NCBI RefSeq assembly: GCF_947507565.1
Contig: NC_089192.1
Span: forward strand, 1 to 64,000
From: Oscarella lobularis
Lineage: Eukaryota; Porifera; Homoscleromorpha; Homosclerophorida; Oscarellidae
Length of the DNA stretch: 64,000 nucleotides
Direction of reading: 5' to 3'
Numbering within the stretch: the stretch's first letter is position 1; each line of letters starts with the position of its first letter. This document shows positions 1 to 10,700 of this stretch, piece by piece. Below the pieces are notes generated by a model that was not told the DNA's origin, did no database searches, and saw only the letters and a program-made list of their open reading frames with translations. The position numbers were made by a program, and so were the translations under genes.

Positions 1-160
1 TTAATGACGGGTCGCTCGCTCTGCCGAATCCGGAAGAGTCTGCGGTGCGGGGGCGTGACCGCATCACGTGACGAGCCCGCCTGCGTCACGTAACGCCCCC
101 TGCCTGGCGTTGCAGACAGCGCCGAGGCAGGGAGGTGGCCCGAAGGCAAAGCCACCGACC
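1..160 (-). repeat. Terminal direct repeat B2 of the YR retrotransposon
   Basis: Bases 1-160 match 317-476 with no difference I can see. It is the outermost repeat of the element and begins at the window edge. Bases 161-210, between B2 and A2, are unique. Confidence 0.85.
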
Positions 161-210
161 AGCCCTGAGATCACGCCATAGGCGGAACCTTCGAGGGAGG
201 GGGGGACGGG

Positions 211-317
211 GAGAAAAGAAAAACGTGCCCGCCGCTGTAGCTTCGAACGGCGTCTGCAGCCGCGCATGCCTCGCTGCGCGACGTCATTAACGGCGGTTAA
301 CTAGCATTAACCTTCAT
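211..317 (-). repeat. Internal direct repeat A2 of the YR retrotransposon
   Basis: This 107-bp stretch matches 4885-4991 exactly by eye and abuts repeat B1 at base 317, the A2/B1 junction expected for split direct repeats. Confidence 0.85.
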
Positions 318-476
318 TAATGACGGGTCGCTCGCTCTGCCGAATCCGGAAGAGTCTGCGGTGCGGGGGCGTGACCGCATCACGTGACGAGCCCGCCTGC
401 GTCACGTAACGCCCCCTGCCTGGCGTTGCAGACAGCGCCGAGGCAGGGAGGTGGCCCGAAGGCAAAGCCACCGACC
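317..476 (-). repeat. Internal direct repeat B1 of the YR retrotransposon
   Basis: Identical by eye to 1-160. It lies just downstream of the recombinase ORF on the minus strand. Confidence 0.85.
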
Positions 477-601
477 CATCCATCCTGCCTGCCTAGGCGC
501 GTCCCCTTCGCTATGTGTTCTGCCCACGACGCGCGTGCCTGCCTACGTGTCTTCGCGCATGCGCCTGTCGCCTTTATTAGCGAAATCTCGTCAATTAGCC
601 G

Positions 602-1699
602 CTAGCGCCGCGTCGTTCCAGGTTCGCCTGCGCTCGCCAAGCGAATATACCGTTTGTACGAATTGCTTTTCCATCGTCCCAGTGCCCGGATCGCTTCTTC
701 CCCCTTTCCACTTCTCGCCGCCGCCGTTGCCGCTCCGATGCGTAAGCTGTGGCCTGATACTCGATCGGCGGGCATCCCTCTCGCTGTCAGCGCGCTTCGT
801 ATCGCCTGCGCAAAATGACGAGGCGTCAGCGGGTCCCCCCTGGGGAACTGGAAGAGCGGGCCCTCGCCCGCACCCCGCCGCGCCATGTACTGTAACAGCG
901 CCGCTACGGGACATCGCCCCGCATGTTCTCGCCCCAAGAACACGTACGCTCCCTCGCCGAATTGATCCGTTTTTGAGAATTTGATGTGTAGCCTCGCCCA
1001 GGTCGGATCCTGTCGATTGTCGACGGCCACGTCCGACGCGGTTAGATTCCGATGCGGGCGGAACTCGCCGGGTGTCGATACCAGAAACTCAGCCGTGCGC
1101 AAGCAGCCGAAGAAACCAACGCAAACCGCTGCCCAGAGCATCGCCGATTCATAGCTGCTACGGCTCTTCTTCCACTCCTCTCGCACGCACTCCAACATTT
1201 TTTCGTCGAACGGGAGGCGAGTATCACCTCCGCCGGCTCCCCGTTCCGCCTGCTCCCTTTGAATCCCACGCACGACAAGGGACAGCCGCGGCGGCCGTGG
1301 GGTGAGAGGGTCCCCCAGTCCCTCCTCCACGTGAAGGTTGCGTACCGCCGACAGGTAAGCTCGTATTGTCGCCGCAAGCAGACCCTCTTCAGCGAGTGCA
1401 GCTGCAAATAAGCATAGTGTATTTTCGTTAGTAGGCAATCCAGTGATCCCCGCGCGCTCGCAGAAGTCAAGATAACGGCGTTGTCCTGCGGAGTAAGCCT
1501 TCCTTGTGCCGCTCGCCAGCCCCTTGCTCAAATAGCGCCGACGAGCCTCCTCCAACTGTCCGACGTCCAGCGGGGGTCGGATTCCGCCAGCTCGTCGAGC
1601 GCCGACACGATTTCGCTGGGGAGCGCGATCTCGCTCCACTTGCCGACCTGCGAAGACAACCGGTGAGCTTCGCTCCGTGATAATGCGTCGGCGGCCCAA
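602..1699 (-). CDS. Tyrosine recombinase of the retrotransposon
   Basis: About 365 codons. The N-terminal part resembles a SAM-like core-binding domain (TRKAYSAGQRRYLDFCERAG), and the C-terminal part carries the catalytic layout of tyrosine recombinases: an Arg in CLRTAEFL, the H-x-x-R box in SGHSLRIGAATAA, and a Tyr near the end (SNSYKRYIR). It would join circular cDNA to a genomic target without duplicating it. The frame opens without an ATG and overlaps the end of the reverse transcriptase ORF (1528-1699) in another frame, so expression by frameshift, reinitiation or splicing is implied. There is no stop or frameshift within the domain, so it looks intact. Confidence 0.88.
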   Translation of the reverse strand: MGRRRIITERSSPVVFAGRQVERDRAPQRNRVGARRAGGIRPPLDVGQLEEARRRYLSKGLASGTRKAYSAGQRRYLDFCERAGITGLPTNENTLCLFAAALAEEGLLAATIRAYLSAVRNLHVEEGLGDPLTPRPPRLSLVVRGIQREQAERGAGGGDTRLPFDEKMLECVREEWKKSRSSYESAMLWAAVCVGFFGCLRTAEFLVSTPGEFRPHRNLTASDVAVDNRQDPTWARLHIKFSKTDQFGEGAYVFLGREHAGRCPVAALLQYMARRGAGEGPLFQFPRGDPLTPRHFAQAIRSALTARGMPADRVSGHSLRIGAATAAARSGKGEEAIRALGRWKSNSYKRYIRLASAGEPGTTRR

Positions 1700-3336
1700 T
1701 TCTTTTCCCCGGGTAGATGTACCGCATTGATCGCGCAGTTGCGATGCGCCAGGGCGAACTGCATGACCCTCACCAGCCGCATCAGCGCCGCGTCCCGCGA
1801 CGTTCCTCTGTTACATGCAGCGACTACCGTGCTGTTGTCCGACTCGACTAACAGCGTGCCGCCCGCCCACCGATCGCCCCACAGGAGCAGCGCCGCGACG
1901 ATCGGGAACATCTCCTTGGGCGCGATCGCCATCTCTCGCCACTTTGGTGACCAGCGTACGGCGAAGCCTCTCCAAGTGCCCTCCGTCACGTCTAGGGCTC
2001 CACAGCCCCATGATCCCGACGCGTCCGTTTGCAGCCTCGCGCGAGGAGGGCCAAAACCGAGAGACGCGATCAAACCGCGCCCATTCCACCGATCAGCATA
2101 GGCTGACCACCACTCCAAATCTTCTCTCGCCTCCCGGCTAAAACGGACCCGGTGGTGCAGCCGTTTGGGGATCCGCGACAGGTTGATGAGCCGGCGCACA
2201 AAGGCCCGTCCCGGCGTTATGACGGTCGCTGCATGATGTAGCACTCCAATCAGCGACAGCAGCTCGCGCTTTGTCCATGCCCTCGACCATCGTACTGAAT
2301 CGATCGCCTCCGCCAGCTTGGCACGCAGTCTCCCGAGCTTAGCGGGTGGCAGGCGCAGCTCACCGCGGGCCGAATCGATCTCGATGCCCAAGAAGTCCAG
2401 GACTGTAGCGGGGCCTCCCACCTTGTGCATTGCCACCGGCATCCCCAGGTCGCGACATGCCTCTAGAGCAATCCGCAGGCTGTCGCCGCACTCGCTGGTA
2501 TCCGCTCTCCCAACGAACAGAAAATCGTCCAGGCAGTGGATTCCCATTGCAACTCCCCGCTCCCGCATGATCCATTGCAGCGCGTCAGCGACCGCGGAGA
2601 AAATCTTTGGAGCCGAGCGTAGACCGAACGGGAGAGCCGCGTCAAGCCATACCTCCTCCCGCCATCGCACGGCCAGCAGCGGCCGATCGGCGGGGTGCAC
2701 CGGCACCATACGATATGCCGACTTGAGATCCAGCTTCGCGAGGCGCGCGTTTCTCCCCGCCGCTAGCACCAACCGGGCTGCATCGTCCACTCTTGCATAA
2801 TGCACGGACGAGAGCTCCGGGCTAATGCCGTCGTTCACGCTCAGGCCATCAGGCGCGGACAGATTGACAATCAGGCGCCATTTTCCGGGCTGATGCGGTT
2901 TTGGGATTACGCCGAATGGGCTCACGTGGCACCGCAGCCCCGCCGGCGGCGGCCCCACTAAGCGTCGAGCGTGCACCTCGCCCTCCAGGTATTCTTGAAC
3001 AACCGCCGCGTTGGCTCGCGCCGAGCCCATATTCCTTTGCGCACTGCGTAAACCGGAGCCTCCCGCAAAGCCAATGCGGAATCCGCCTTCGAGGCCTGTA
3101 CAAATGTATTCCGCAAACGATCGGTCGGGATGTGACGCGAGGCCGCGACGCCACTGCTCAACGCGGATTGGTGACGACGTCGCCCGTAGCTCGTGCGAAA
3201 GCTCAGTCTCCGCCGCATCGCTCCTAACGCACGCGTCAAACGCCTTCAAGTCCGCCCGATAGCGGTAGCGACCGCGGAAGACGTTGCATTCAGGCGCTGT
3301 GATCCCTTCTGTCTCGCCTGTGAGGACAGAGCGCAC
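1528..3336 (-). CDS. Reverse transcriptase-RNase H of the retrotransposon
   Basis: About 600 codons. The palm motif (KLDLKSAYRMVPVHP), the ALPFGLRSAPKIF block and the catalytic HCLDDFLFVG box identify a DIRS-order reverse transcriptase; the catalytic box is LDD with a preceding Cys rather than the usual Tyr. RNase H follows (LQTDASGSWGCGALD, later VESDNSTVVAACNR and NWAADALSR), giving the D-E-D-D series. The ORF has no ATG near its open end (it opens at a GTG), so it may be made as a continuation of the gag product or by reinitiation. It lies between gag and recombinase ORFs, the usual order. No internal stops are seen. Confidence 0.9.
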   Translation of the reverse strand: MRSVLTGETEGITAPECNVFRGRYRYRADLKAFDACVRSDAAETELSHELRATSSPIRVEQWRRGLASHPDRSFAEYICTGLEGGFRIGFAGGSGLRSAQRNMGSARANAAVVQEYLEGEVHARRLVGPPPAGLRCHVSPFGVIPKPHQPGKWRLIVNLSAPDGLSVNDGISPELSSVHYARVDDAARLVLAAGRNARLAKLDLKSAYRMVPVHPADRPLLAVRWREEVWLDAALPFGLRSAPKIFSAVADALQWIMRERGVAMGIHCLDDFLFVGRADTSECGDSLRIALEACRDLGMPVAMHKVGGPATVLDFLGIEIDSARGELRLPPAKLGRLRAKLAEAIDSVRWSRAWTKRELLSLIGVLHHAATVITPGRAFVRRLINLSRIPKRLHHRVRFSREAREDLEWWSAYADRWNGRGLIASLGFGPPRARLQTDASGSWGCGALDVTEGTWRGFAVRWSPKWREMAIAPKEMFPIVAALLLWGDRWAGGTLLVESDNSTVVAACNRGTSRDAALMRLVRVMQFALAHRNCAINAVHLPGEKNWAADALSRSEAHRLSSQVGKWSEIALPSEIVSALDELAESDPRWTSDSWRRLVGAI

Positions 3337-3436
3337 GTCAACACAAACCCTTCACGGCAATCTTATCCCTTCCACAACTCACACGTACCCACATAACTAC
3401 CCAACACATTTGTTCATGCAACTGTTGCCGCCGCGT

Positions 3437-4837
3437 CTACTCCTTGCCTTTTACGCTGCGCCGCACCGGTGAGCGCTCGCGCTGAGGAAGACGCTCACCC
3501 GCATCCGCGCGCGTGCACACCGACGCTTTGTGATCATCGCCGCATTGCAGGCAAACGTGGCGAAAACGACATGCCGCGCCGAACCGGCACCTGGCGCGGT
3601 TGTTCCAGTCGAGACAGACGCCGCTTATAGGCGCTCGTGCTCCTCTATCCGGCGTCCGCGCGCGGGCTGCTGCCAGTGGGCGGTTCAACCACGCCGATGC
3701 GTCGATACCGTCGGATCTTGCAGGCGAAGCGCGGTTGTAGTAAACCTCCCCGAGGATGTTTCCGTCCGCGCGCGACCATTGACTGCTTGGGTTCGCCGCC
3801 GCCAGCCGACGAAAACGCTCGTCGTAGCTGCGCCAACCTAAACCGCCGCGCGTCTCCGCGAGGCGCACCACGATGCGTTGATATGCCAGCAGCGGGAGCG
3901 CGTCCTCCGGAAATTTCGCGCATCGCACGATAGCGTACGCGGCGAAGCACCGTACCCACGCTGTAATGTTGGGTACTTCCTTCCGTGCGCGCCGCGAGCC
4001 TAGCACCAGGTCGCGGAACGGGGCAAACTCATCCTCCTGCCGGCATTCGATGTTCTCCGGGAGTAGCTCCCCCAGGTCGAAAAATTCTTTTGTCTGGATG
4101 CGCGCGACGAGCTTGCCCGGGATCGCCACTCCTTCGTCTAGGAGGTACGCCGATGGCGTCGCCGCCGATTTCGCCGCCGCTCCTTTTAGCGCTTCCGCCA
4201 AAAACGAAATAGCTCCCGATTTCTCTGCTCCGCTACGCTCTCCGCGCGCGCCGACGCCAGGCGCGCTCGATGCGCTGCCGATTGTACCACCCGCCGCCGC
4301 GCTACCGCTGCCGCCCGCCGCGCTCTGCGGCGTACTCGCCTGCACGCCGCTGCTCGCACCACCATCTGCCGCCACGACGACATGGGCAATCTGATCCGCC
4401 AGCGGTAAACCGTCAGCACCTGCCGCACCTTAATTAGCACCGTGACCCGCCATCGCGTCCCCCAACCGCCAGCTGGGCGCGCCCGCCCTTCACCGTAACC
4501 CGCTGGAGCGCTCGATCTGAGCGCCGCTGCCTTCGGCTTTGCGCGACCGGGCCCCCATCGCCCCCCCTGTTGCGTTGTTTCTTTGCCCGCCTTTACCTGT
4601 ATTCTGTCCGACGTCCGTTTCCGCCCGCTGTGCAAGCGTTCCGTCGCCGGTTGGCGCAGCCGGTTGCGTCGGGCCGATCGCCGCTTGCTGTGCCAAGGCC
4701 TGCGCCGCGCCGGTGGCAGCAGCAAGCGTTAGGAGCTGCGAGAATTCGGCGTTGCCCATCGTCCATGATGGTTGGGTCCGCTCTCCCTCTTGGGCCAGGG
4801 GCGGGGGGATCGTCGCCGATTGTTCGTTAGTCGTCAT
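3437..4837 (-). CDS. Gag-like ORF with two in-frame stop codons
   Basis: An ATG at 4837-4835 opens a Ala/Thr/Gln-rich frame that meets TGA at 4492-4490 and, after a short run, TAA near 4432; the same frame then continues to 3437. The downstream part ends with a Cys/His cluster (CRFGAACRFRH, then CLQCGDDHKASVC) typical of nucleic-acid-binding gag proteins of DIRS-order elements. Because both halves are in one frame and the sequence between the stops reads like ordinary coding sequence (GADGLPLADQIAHVVVAADG), I read it as one gag interrupted by nonsense changes, or as two ORFs. A spliced join that keeps the frame was not found. It should bind element RNA in a particle. Confidence 0.65.
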
Positions 4838-4884
4838 CGAAAAGAAAGAAGAGCGAAAACACCGACGTGCGTTGTTGAGAGATA

Positions 4885-4991
4885 GAGAAAAGAAAAACGT
4901 GCCCGCCGCTGTAGCTTCGAACGGCGTCTGCAGCCGCGCATGCCTCGCTGCGCGACGTCATTAACGGCGGTTAACTAGCATTAACCTTCAT
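4885..4991 (-). repeat. Terminal direct repeat A1 of the YR retrotransposon
   Basis: Exact copy by eye of 211-317. It is the 5' end of the element in the sense of its ORFs and marks the junction with host DNA; the gag-like ORF starts 48 bp inside it. Confidence 0.85.
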
Positions 4992-5028
4992 AAGACTCGA
5001 GCGTCCGACGCATGCGCATGTTTTAAAG

Positions 5029-7665
5029 ATGGCCGAGCAAGCGAATTGGCTCCGAAATAAGCGTTATTCGCCGCCTTTTCGCATTCCTAACCTCATGGAA
5101 CGATCATTGGACGCTTCATTCTCTCATCGTCAGTCGTCAGGTCGTCTATCGATGCAAAATGCGCCTCCGCCGCCGCTTCAACCGCTCCACGCTTTTCCTC
5201 CTCAACGTCCACAATCTCCTCCTCCTTCTTTTCGTCCTCCCAACGTTCGCTCTTACTTCTACGAACCGCCGCTACCGCCGCCGCAGCCACCAGTCGTACC
5301 GTTACGTATGACTCGTCACGATAACAACGGGCCCCCGTGGATCGCTCATCCTCCTCCACCTCCACGTCCACGTCCACGTTCACGTCCTCCGCCGCCGCCA
5401 CCGCCGCCGCCGCAATCGTCTGGAAGAGATCGACAATTTGCCGATAAGTTTTTTCCTTTTCATGATGCTGAACGTTATTTAGACTTTCCTCCTCCTCGTC
5501 GTCATCATCATCATCATCATCATCATCATATTCGACAACCTCCTCCTCCTCCTCCTGCCCCGTTGCCTCCTCCACTTCCACGTCGTCGTGAAAGTCCGCC
5601 GTGGAAAGACCCAAATGAATCTCTACATAAAGAGCTTGGGGTATGGATTGAAGAAAGACGACAACGTCAACCAACGACACTACCTTTGCCTTTACCACCT
5701 CGCCAGCCCTCGTCTCCTCCTCCTCGTCGTCCTCGTCCTCCACCTCCACCACCACCACCACCTCCTCCACCTCCCCCTCCGCCGCCGCCGCCGCCGGCAC
5801 CAATAATAAAATTAAAGAAAGAAATTGAATCGTATCATCATGAGAGGGAAGAGGAGATACAGTCAAAGAGCAGCAATGAAACTTTGACGCAATTCGTCAT
5901 CATTGATTATGATGATGACGACGACGACAAGGAGAAGGAGAAGGAGAAGGAGAAGGAGAAGGAGGAGGAGGAGACCTCTGCTTTTTCTGCTGATAATGTT
6001 CAAAAAGAAAAAGTGGAATATAAAAAACGTTCTGCTTCTGTAACGAGTACATCATGTAGCAGCATCACAGTGAGAAAAGAAGAGAAGAATGTTCGCCGCC
6101 CAACGTCTCCCATCAATCATCATCATCTACTAGTAGAGGAGAAAGAATCGACAACAAATAATGATTTGATGTTGAAGAAAGAAGAGAAAGAGATGAAGGA
6201 GGAGGAGGAGGATACTATGCATACTGTTCCCCCACTCATCAATAGTACTAGTACTAGTAATTTGGATGTAGATACGGAAGAAGAGGAGGAGGAGGAAGAA
6301 GGAATCAATTACGAAGATTTGCTGATGAAGAAAAAACTGATACAGAAGCAGCTGAGAAAACTTGAAGCGGGTCGACGTCGCGAGATAAGGAGAAGAGAAA
6401 AGATGGGGAAAAGGGATCCCATACCCAATGATTATCTTGAAATGAAGATGCAAGCAAAAGAGAGAAAGAGACGTGAGAGAAACGTTGACCCACCCACCCA
6501 CCCTTATTTATTAGTTATTGTTTTCTTAGTATTGAGACTCGCTCGCAGGCAGAAGCGACGTCAACAACAACAACAAGAGCAACAACAACAACAACGAAAG
6601 AAGAAGATGACACCTTTTGATGAAGCTTGGAAAAGTAGACAAACGTCCTTAAGGCTTTTTATCGATGCATTTAATTAAACTATTTAGGACTATCATCATC
6701 ATCATCATCATCATCATCTCGAAAGCGAAAGTTGAGCAGCAGTCAATTCGATGATGATGATGATGATCGTGACAAGAATTGTGACAATGACGATGATGAT
6801 GATGATGATGAGCGATTGAGAAGAGAGTTACTAGAAGGTCAGATGCAAAACAGAAAAGAGACGACGACGAAGAAGAAGAAGCCAAAGAAGAAGCCAAGAC
6901 TTGAAGGAAGTTCATGCAAGAGCGACGGTTTCCTTGCAATTGACACAATTTCTCCTCGTCTTTCGCCTGTTCAAACGAGATCAAAGACAAAAGTGACAAC
7001 AGAGAAGAAAGCAAAAGCTCTTCTTCGTCGAGCCGTAGCAGCAGCAACAGCAACAAAACCTCCTCCTCCTCCTCCTCCTCCTCCTCTTCCTCCTCCTCTT
7101 TCAACAAACGACAATTATAACAAAGTTGTGATGACGACACCACCACAAGCACCTAAGCCAATTGTTTCACCAAAGAAGATTGCACCACCACCACCACCAC
7201 CACCACCACCACCACCACCACCACCACCACCACCACCACAATCAGAACCTAAGGGGGAGGTGGCACCAGCAGTGACAGTCAAAATCAATTCAAGAGCTGC
7301 TGCTCCCAAGACGACAGCAACAACGACATCGACGTTGTTTTCTTCTCCTTCTTCTACTTCAATAAAGGAGAAGAAGAAGAAGAAGAATGATTCGCCTGCT
7401 CGTATCGTTACTGCTACTTCTACTACTCCACCTAAGATTAACATCTCCTCTTCTTTGCCCCATCAGAGCAGCAAAGGAGTCACTTCTTCTTTGAAGATGA
7501 AGTCAAAGCCAATAGCAAGTGCAACATCAGGTCATCATTTCTTTCTTTTATTACTTACTCTTCATCATCATCTTTTTATAGGAAACAGAAAGACTGTCAG
7601 GTCTTTACCCGTCGCCTCTTCAACGTCATCAATGACGGCGGCAACTGCAGTTCCGCCTCCGCCCC

Positions 7666-7705
<40 letters not shown>

Positions 7706-10700
7706 TAAATCTCTTCTTTCTCCGCCTCAAGTCAAACTGGTTATTGACTTAAAAGCAGACGATTCTGAATCGGACGTTGAAATTGAAGAAGTCCATCATC
7801 ATCATCATCATTGTCATGGCAACAAAGAAGTGAAGAAACCGCCGCCGCCGCCGCCGCCGCCGCTGGCGAAAGTGGCGGCAAGGGCGGCGGCACCCGTCTC
7901 AATCCTTCCCAAACACAAAGTGGACGAATATAATCGACTGAAAACAGAAATTGAAAAGAGAGAGAAGAGAAAGATGAAAATGCAACAGAATCAAGGTAAA
8001 AAGAAGAGAAAGGAGGAAATGACGTCACCATCATCAATTGATGCTGCCAAGTTCGTTTGTATAGCTCTTATTTATTTATATCAACGTTGTTGTAGCAGCG
8101 AGGAGGAGGACAAAGCAATGAAATTGAAACTTGATTTGGCCGACGAAAACGTCTTTCTTCATTCTCACACTCGGACTGTATCACAACTAAAGAGACAACT
8201 TCAAGTCAGTCTAACTACCCTAATAAGTTAACACTCACTCAACTGTTTATTATTTATTATTTCTTTTTAGCGAGCGTTAAATCAACTCTATTATTCGTGT
8301 GAAAAAAGTGAAAAATTGGTCGATGATCTGACGACGATGGGAACGCTTCATTGCCCTGAAATGAAAATGGCAAAAACGTTGAAAGAGAACGCTTTGAAAA
8401 TGTTGGAACCGCAACAACTTGGACCTCTTCTTGTAAAGACGAAGAAGAAGAGAAAAGACGACGACGACGACGACGAGATAGTTGAACAACGTCCAAAGAC
8501 AATTGCTACAGTACTTACAGTTTGATAAAGAAAAATATAATGATTAAAAAAAATTTTTTCGTTAGGGAATGGACTTGGGTAGAATTCTTCAAGATCACTT
8601 TGCTCTTTGCTCTTCATCGACGTCACTTGATTTGTTACAAGTCGTGGATGAAAGAGGAAAAGAGGCCATTGTATCTCAGGTATCATATATGTTCCCACCA
8701 CTTAGGGTACAATCCCTTTCAAATTGTTGCAGTTAAATGATTTGCTGCTGCTACAAAAGACGTCGTCCCGGGTGAAAGATGATGACTCATCAGCAGCAGC
8801 CACTAGTAGACAAAAGGAAAGAGGAGGAGGAGGAGGATGGACGAAATATTGCAGTCCATTACGCATCTTTAGATCATACAGGTGAGGTACACGTATACAC
8901 CCATATAAGGATATTAATTTATTTTATATACGTACTGCAGATTGAGTCCATACTTTTCTTTGCCGTCAAATTATCACGCTCGAGCCTATGCCTACCCGTA
9001 CGCGGCGGCGGGGTCACGTGGCGCCGCCGGCGTTGTGTGTCGATACATTTTGAATGGGGGAAAGTGCAACGATGCCACGTGCAAAAAGTATTAATACCTA
9101 GTACAAGCGTACGTAGGCTTGAGGAGGATAGAAATCATTTAATTAGGACGCACATTGATGAGAGGGAGATGAGTTGCGACGAGAGTCTCAAACAAATTCT
9201 TCTCTACGCACCACATCTAGCTCAAGTCTCAAACACTGATAATCCTAGACAAAAGGAAGAAAAATTAGGTAAAGAGAACCAATTCAATTTTCAAACTGCT
9301 GATGATTTAATTAAATATTTTAGACAAATTTGTGAAAGCTTTTCGTCAAGTTTCCTTCTCCTCTTCCTCCTCAAAGACGAATGTATCCAATCAATGTCTG
9401 TGCCGTTTGATGGCTAGTAAAGTGGCAAAAGCGTTAAAGCAGGGTGAAATCAAATAGACAGTACAGTGAGAGAGATGACAATTTTTTTACTTAGACAATG
9501 AACATCACGTTCTATTGGAGAGAAGACGGCTTGATCCACTCTCTTCAGAAGAAAGCGAGATCATTGACGTTTCAGCGCCAATTGATGTTGTCCCTGCTAA
9601 TGCATGCACTACAATTTCATTGAAAAAATCAGTGGGAGATTACTCAGGGGGGTATGGTTGGTTAGGAGGCTTAGCTTTTGCTCTTTATTCATTGAGATTT
9701 CATTTTGTAAAGAAATTTGGGTCGTCGCTATTTTGGAGCCGCTGATGTGAATTTGCTCGATCAATATCAAGCCAATGTCAATGCAGATCCACGTGATATT
9801 AATTCGTGGATTAAATTGGTTGAATTGAAGAAGGCCATGGCAACGGCGACTGACAAGTGAGACTCTTCTCCTTCTCCTCCTCCTCCTCCTCCTCCTCTCA
9901 ATTGATGAGTTACTACTAATTCTATTTTTAGAGGTGATGACGACGCTTTGACTGTTCTTGCAAGAGCACTTGAAGCAAATTCAAATTCTGAGGCAAGTGA
10001 CTTTCCATTCAACTAATAATTAACAATATTATTTTTTTCTAGACTCTTTGGCTTTATTATCTTAATCTCTATTCTGAGCATCCCTCTGCTTGTGATATCT
10101 TTCAAGTGTCAAAGAGAGCAACAACGTTCTGCTCTTCTTATTCGCTTTGGTACAAATGTCTCCAGTTTGCTGACACGTACAAGAAGAAAATGGAAGTAAT
10201 TGAAGAAGGTCTCCAGTGGCTTCTGTCACAAACTCCGTCATCATCATCATCAACGTCATCACAACAGTTTGCTGATCGATCTCATCAGATAATAGAATTC
10301 GTTCTCTATCAAACTCACTTGAACGTCATTACGAATCGACACCAAAATGCCTCTCAACTTCTCAAGGTAACTGACAGAAGAGAGTATGAAATCCCTAAGA
10401 ATTCTTCTTTTTTATTAGTCTCGTTTGAGTTCGTTGGCCGCTGACATCTGCTCATGTGATTTGGGCTTTTTGTGGCTCTGTTTTATTCACTTGAAAACGT
10501 TCAAGATTCTGCCACAATTTGTCTTTGACTCTCTAGATGCCAATCCAGGAAGAGTGATTAGCCGTCAATTAAGAGTCATCAAATTTCATCCAAACATTTT
10601 TCGGACAGACGACGACAAGAGCGATGAGAGTGCAATTGAAGAAACAATTTCCTTATTCAAAGGTATTCTCCCCCCTCTCCTCGTGCTTATTAGTACTACT

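Larger units (their letters stand above)
1..4991 (-). mobile_element. Ngaro/PAT-type tyrosine-recombinase retrotransposon
   Basis: Read on the minus strand the element is A1 (4991-4885), gag-like ORF, reverse transcriptase/RNase H ORF, tyrosine recombinase ORF, B1 (476-317), A2 (317-211), B2 (160-1). This A1-ORFs-B1-A2-B2 order is the split direct repeat arrangement known for Ngaro and PAT elements, which integrate through a circular intermediate using a tyrosine recombinase instead of a DDE integrase. The repeat copies appear identical by eye, which suggests recent insertion. GC content and codon use differ sharply from the neighbouring AT-rich introns. Base 1 coincides with the outer end of B2, so no flanking DNA is visible on that side. 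The right end abuts the 5' UTR of the ZFC3H1-like gene. DIRS1 proper is less likely because that group has inverted termini. Confidence 0.9.

Noticed and set aside
5093-5866. Long antisense ORF rich in Val/Glu/Asp opposite the ZFC3H1 N-terminus
   Set aside because: It is the mirror of Pro- and triplet-repeat codons on the plus strand; no splice sites, conservation or domain support it.
9340-9420. A 27-nt ultra-short intron in the ZFC3H1 gene
   Set aside because: Splicing it leaves a stop in frame; a longer intron of about 72 nt with an AG at 9418 restores the frame better.
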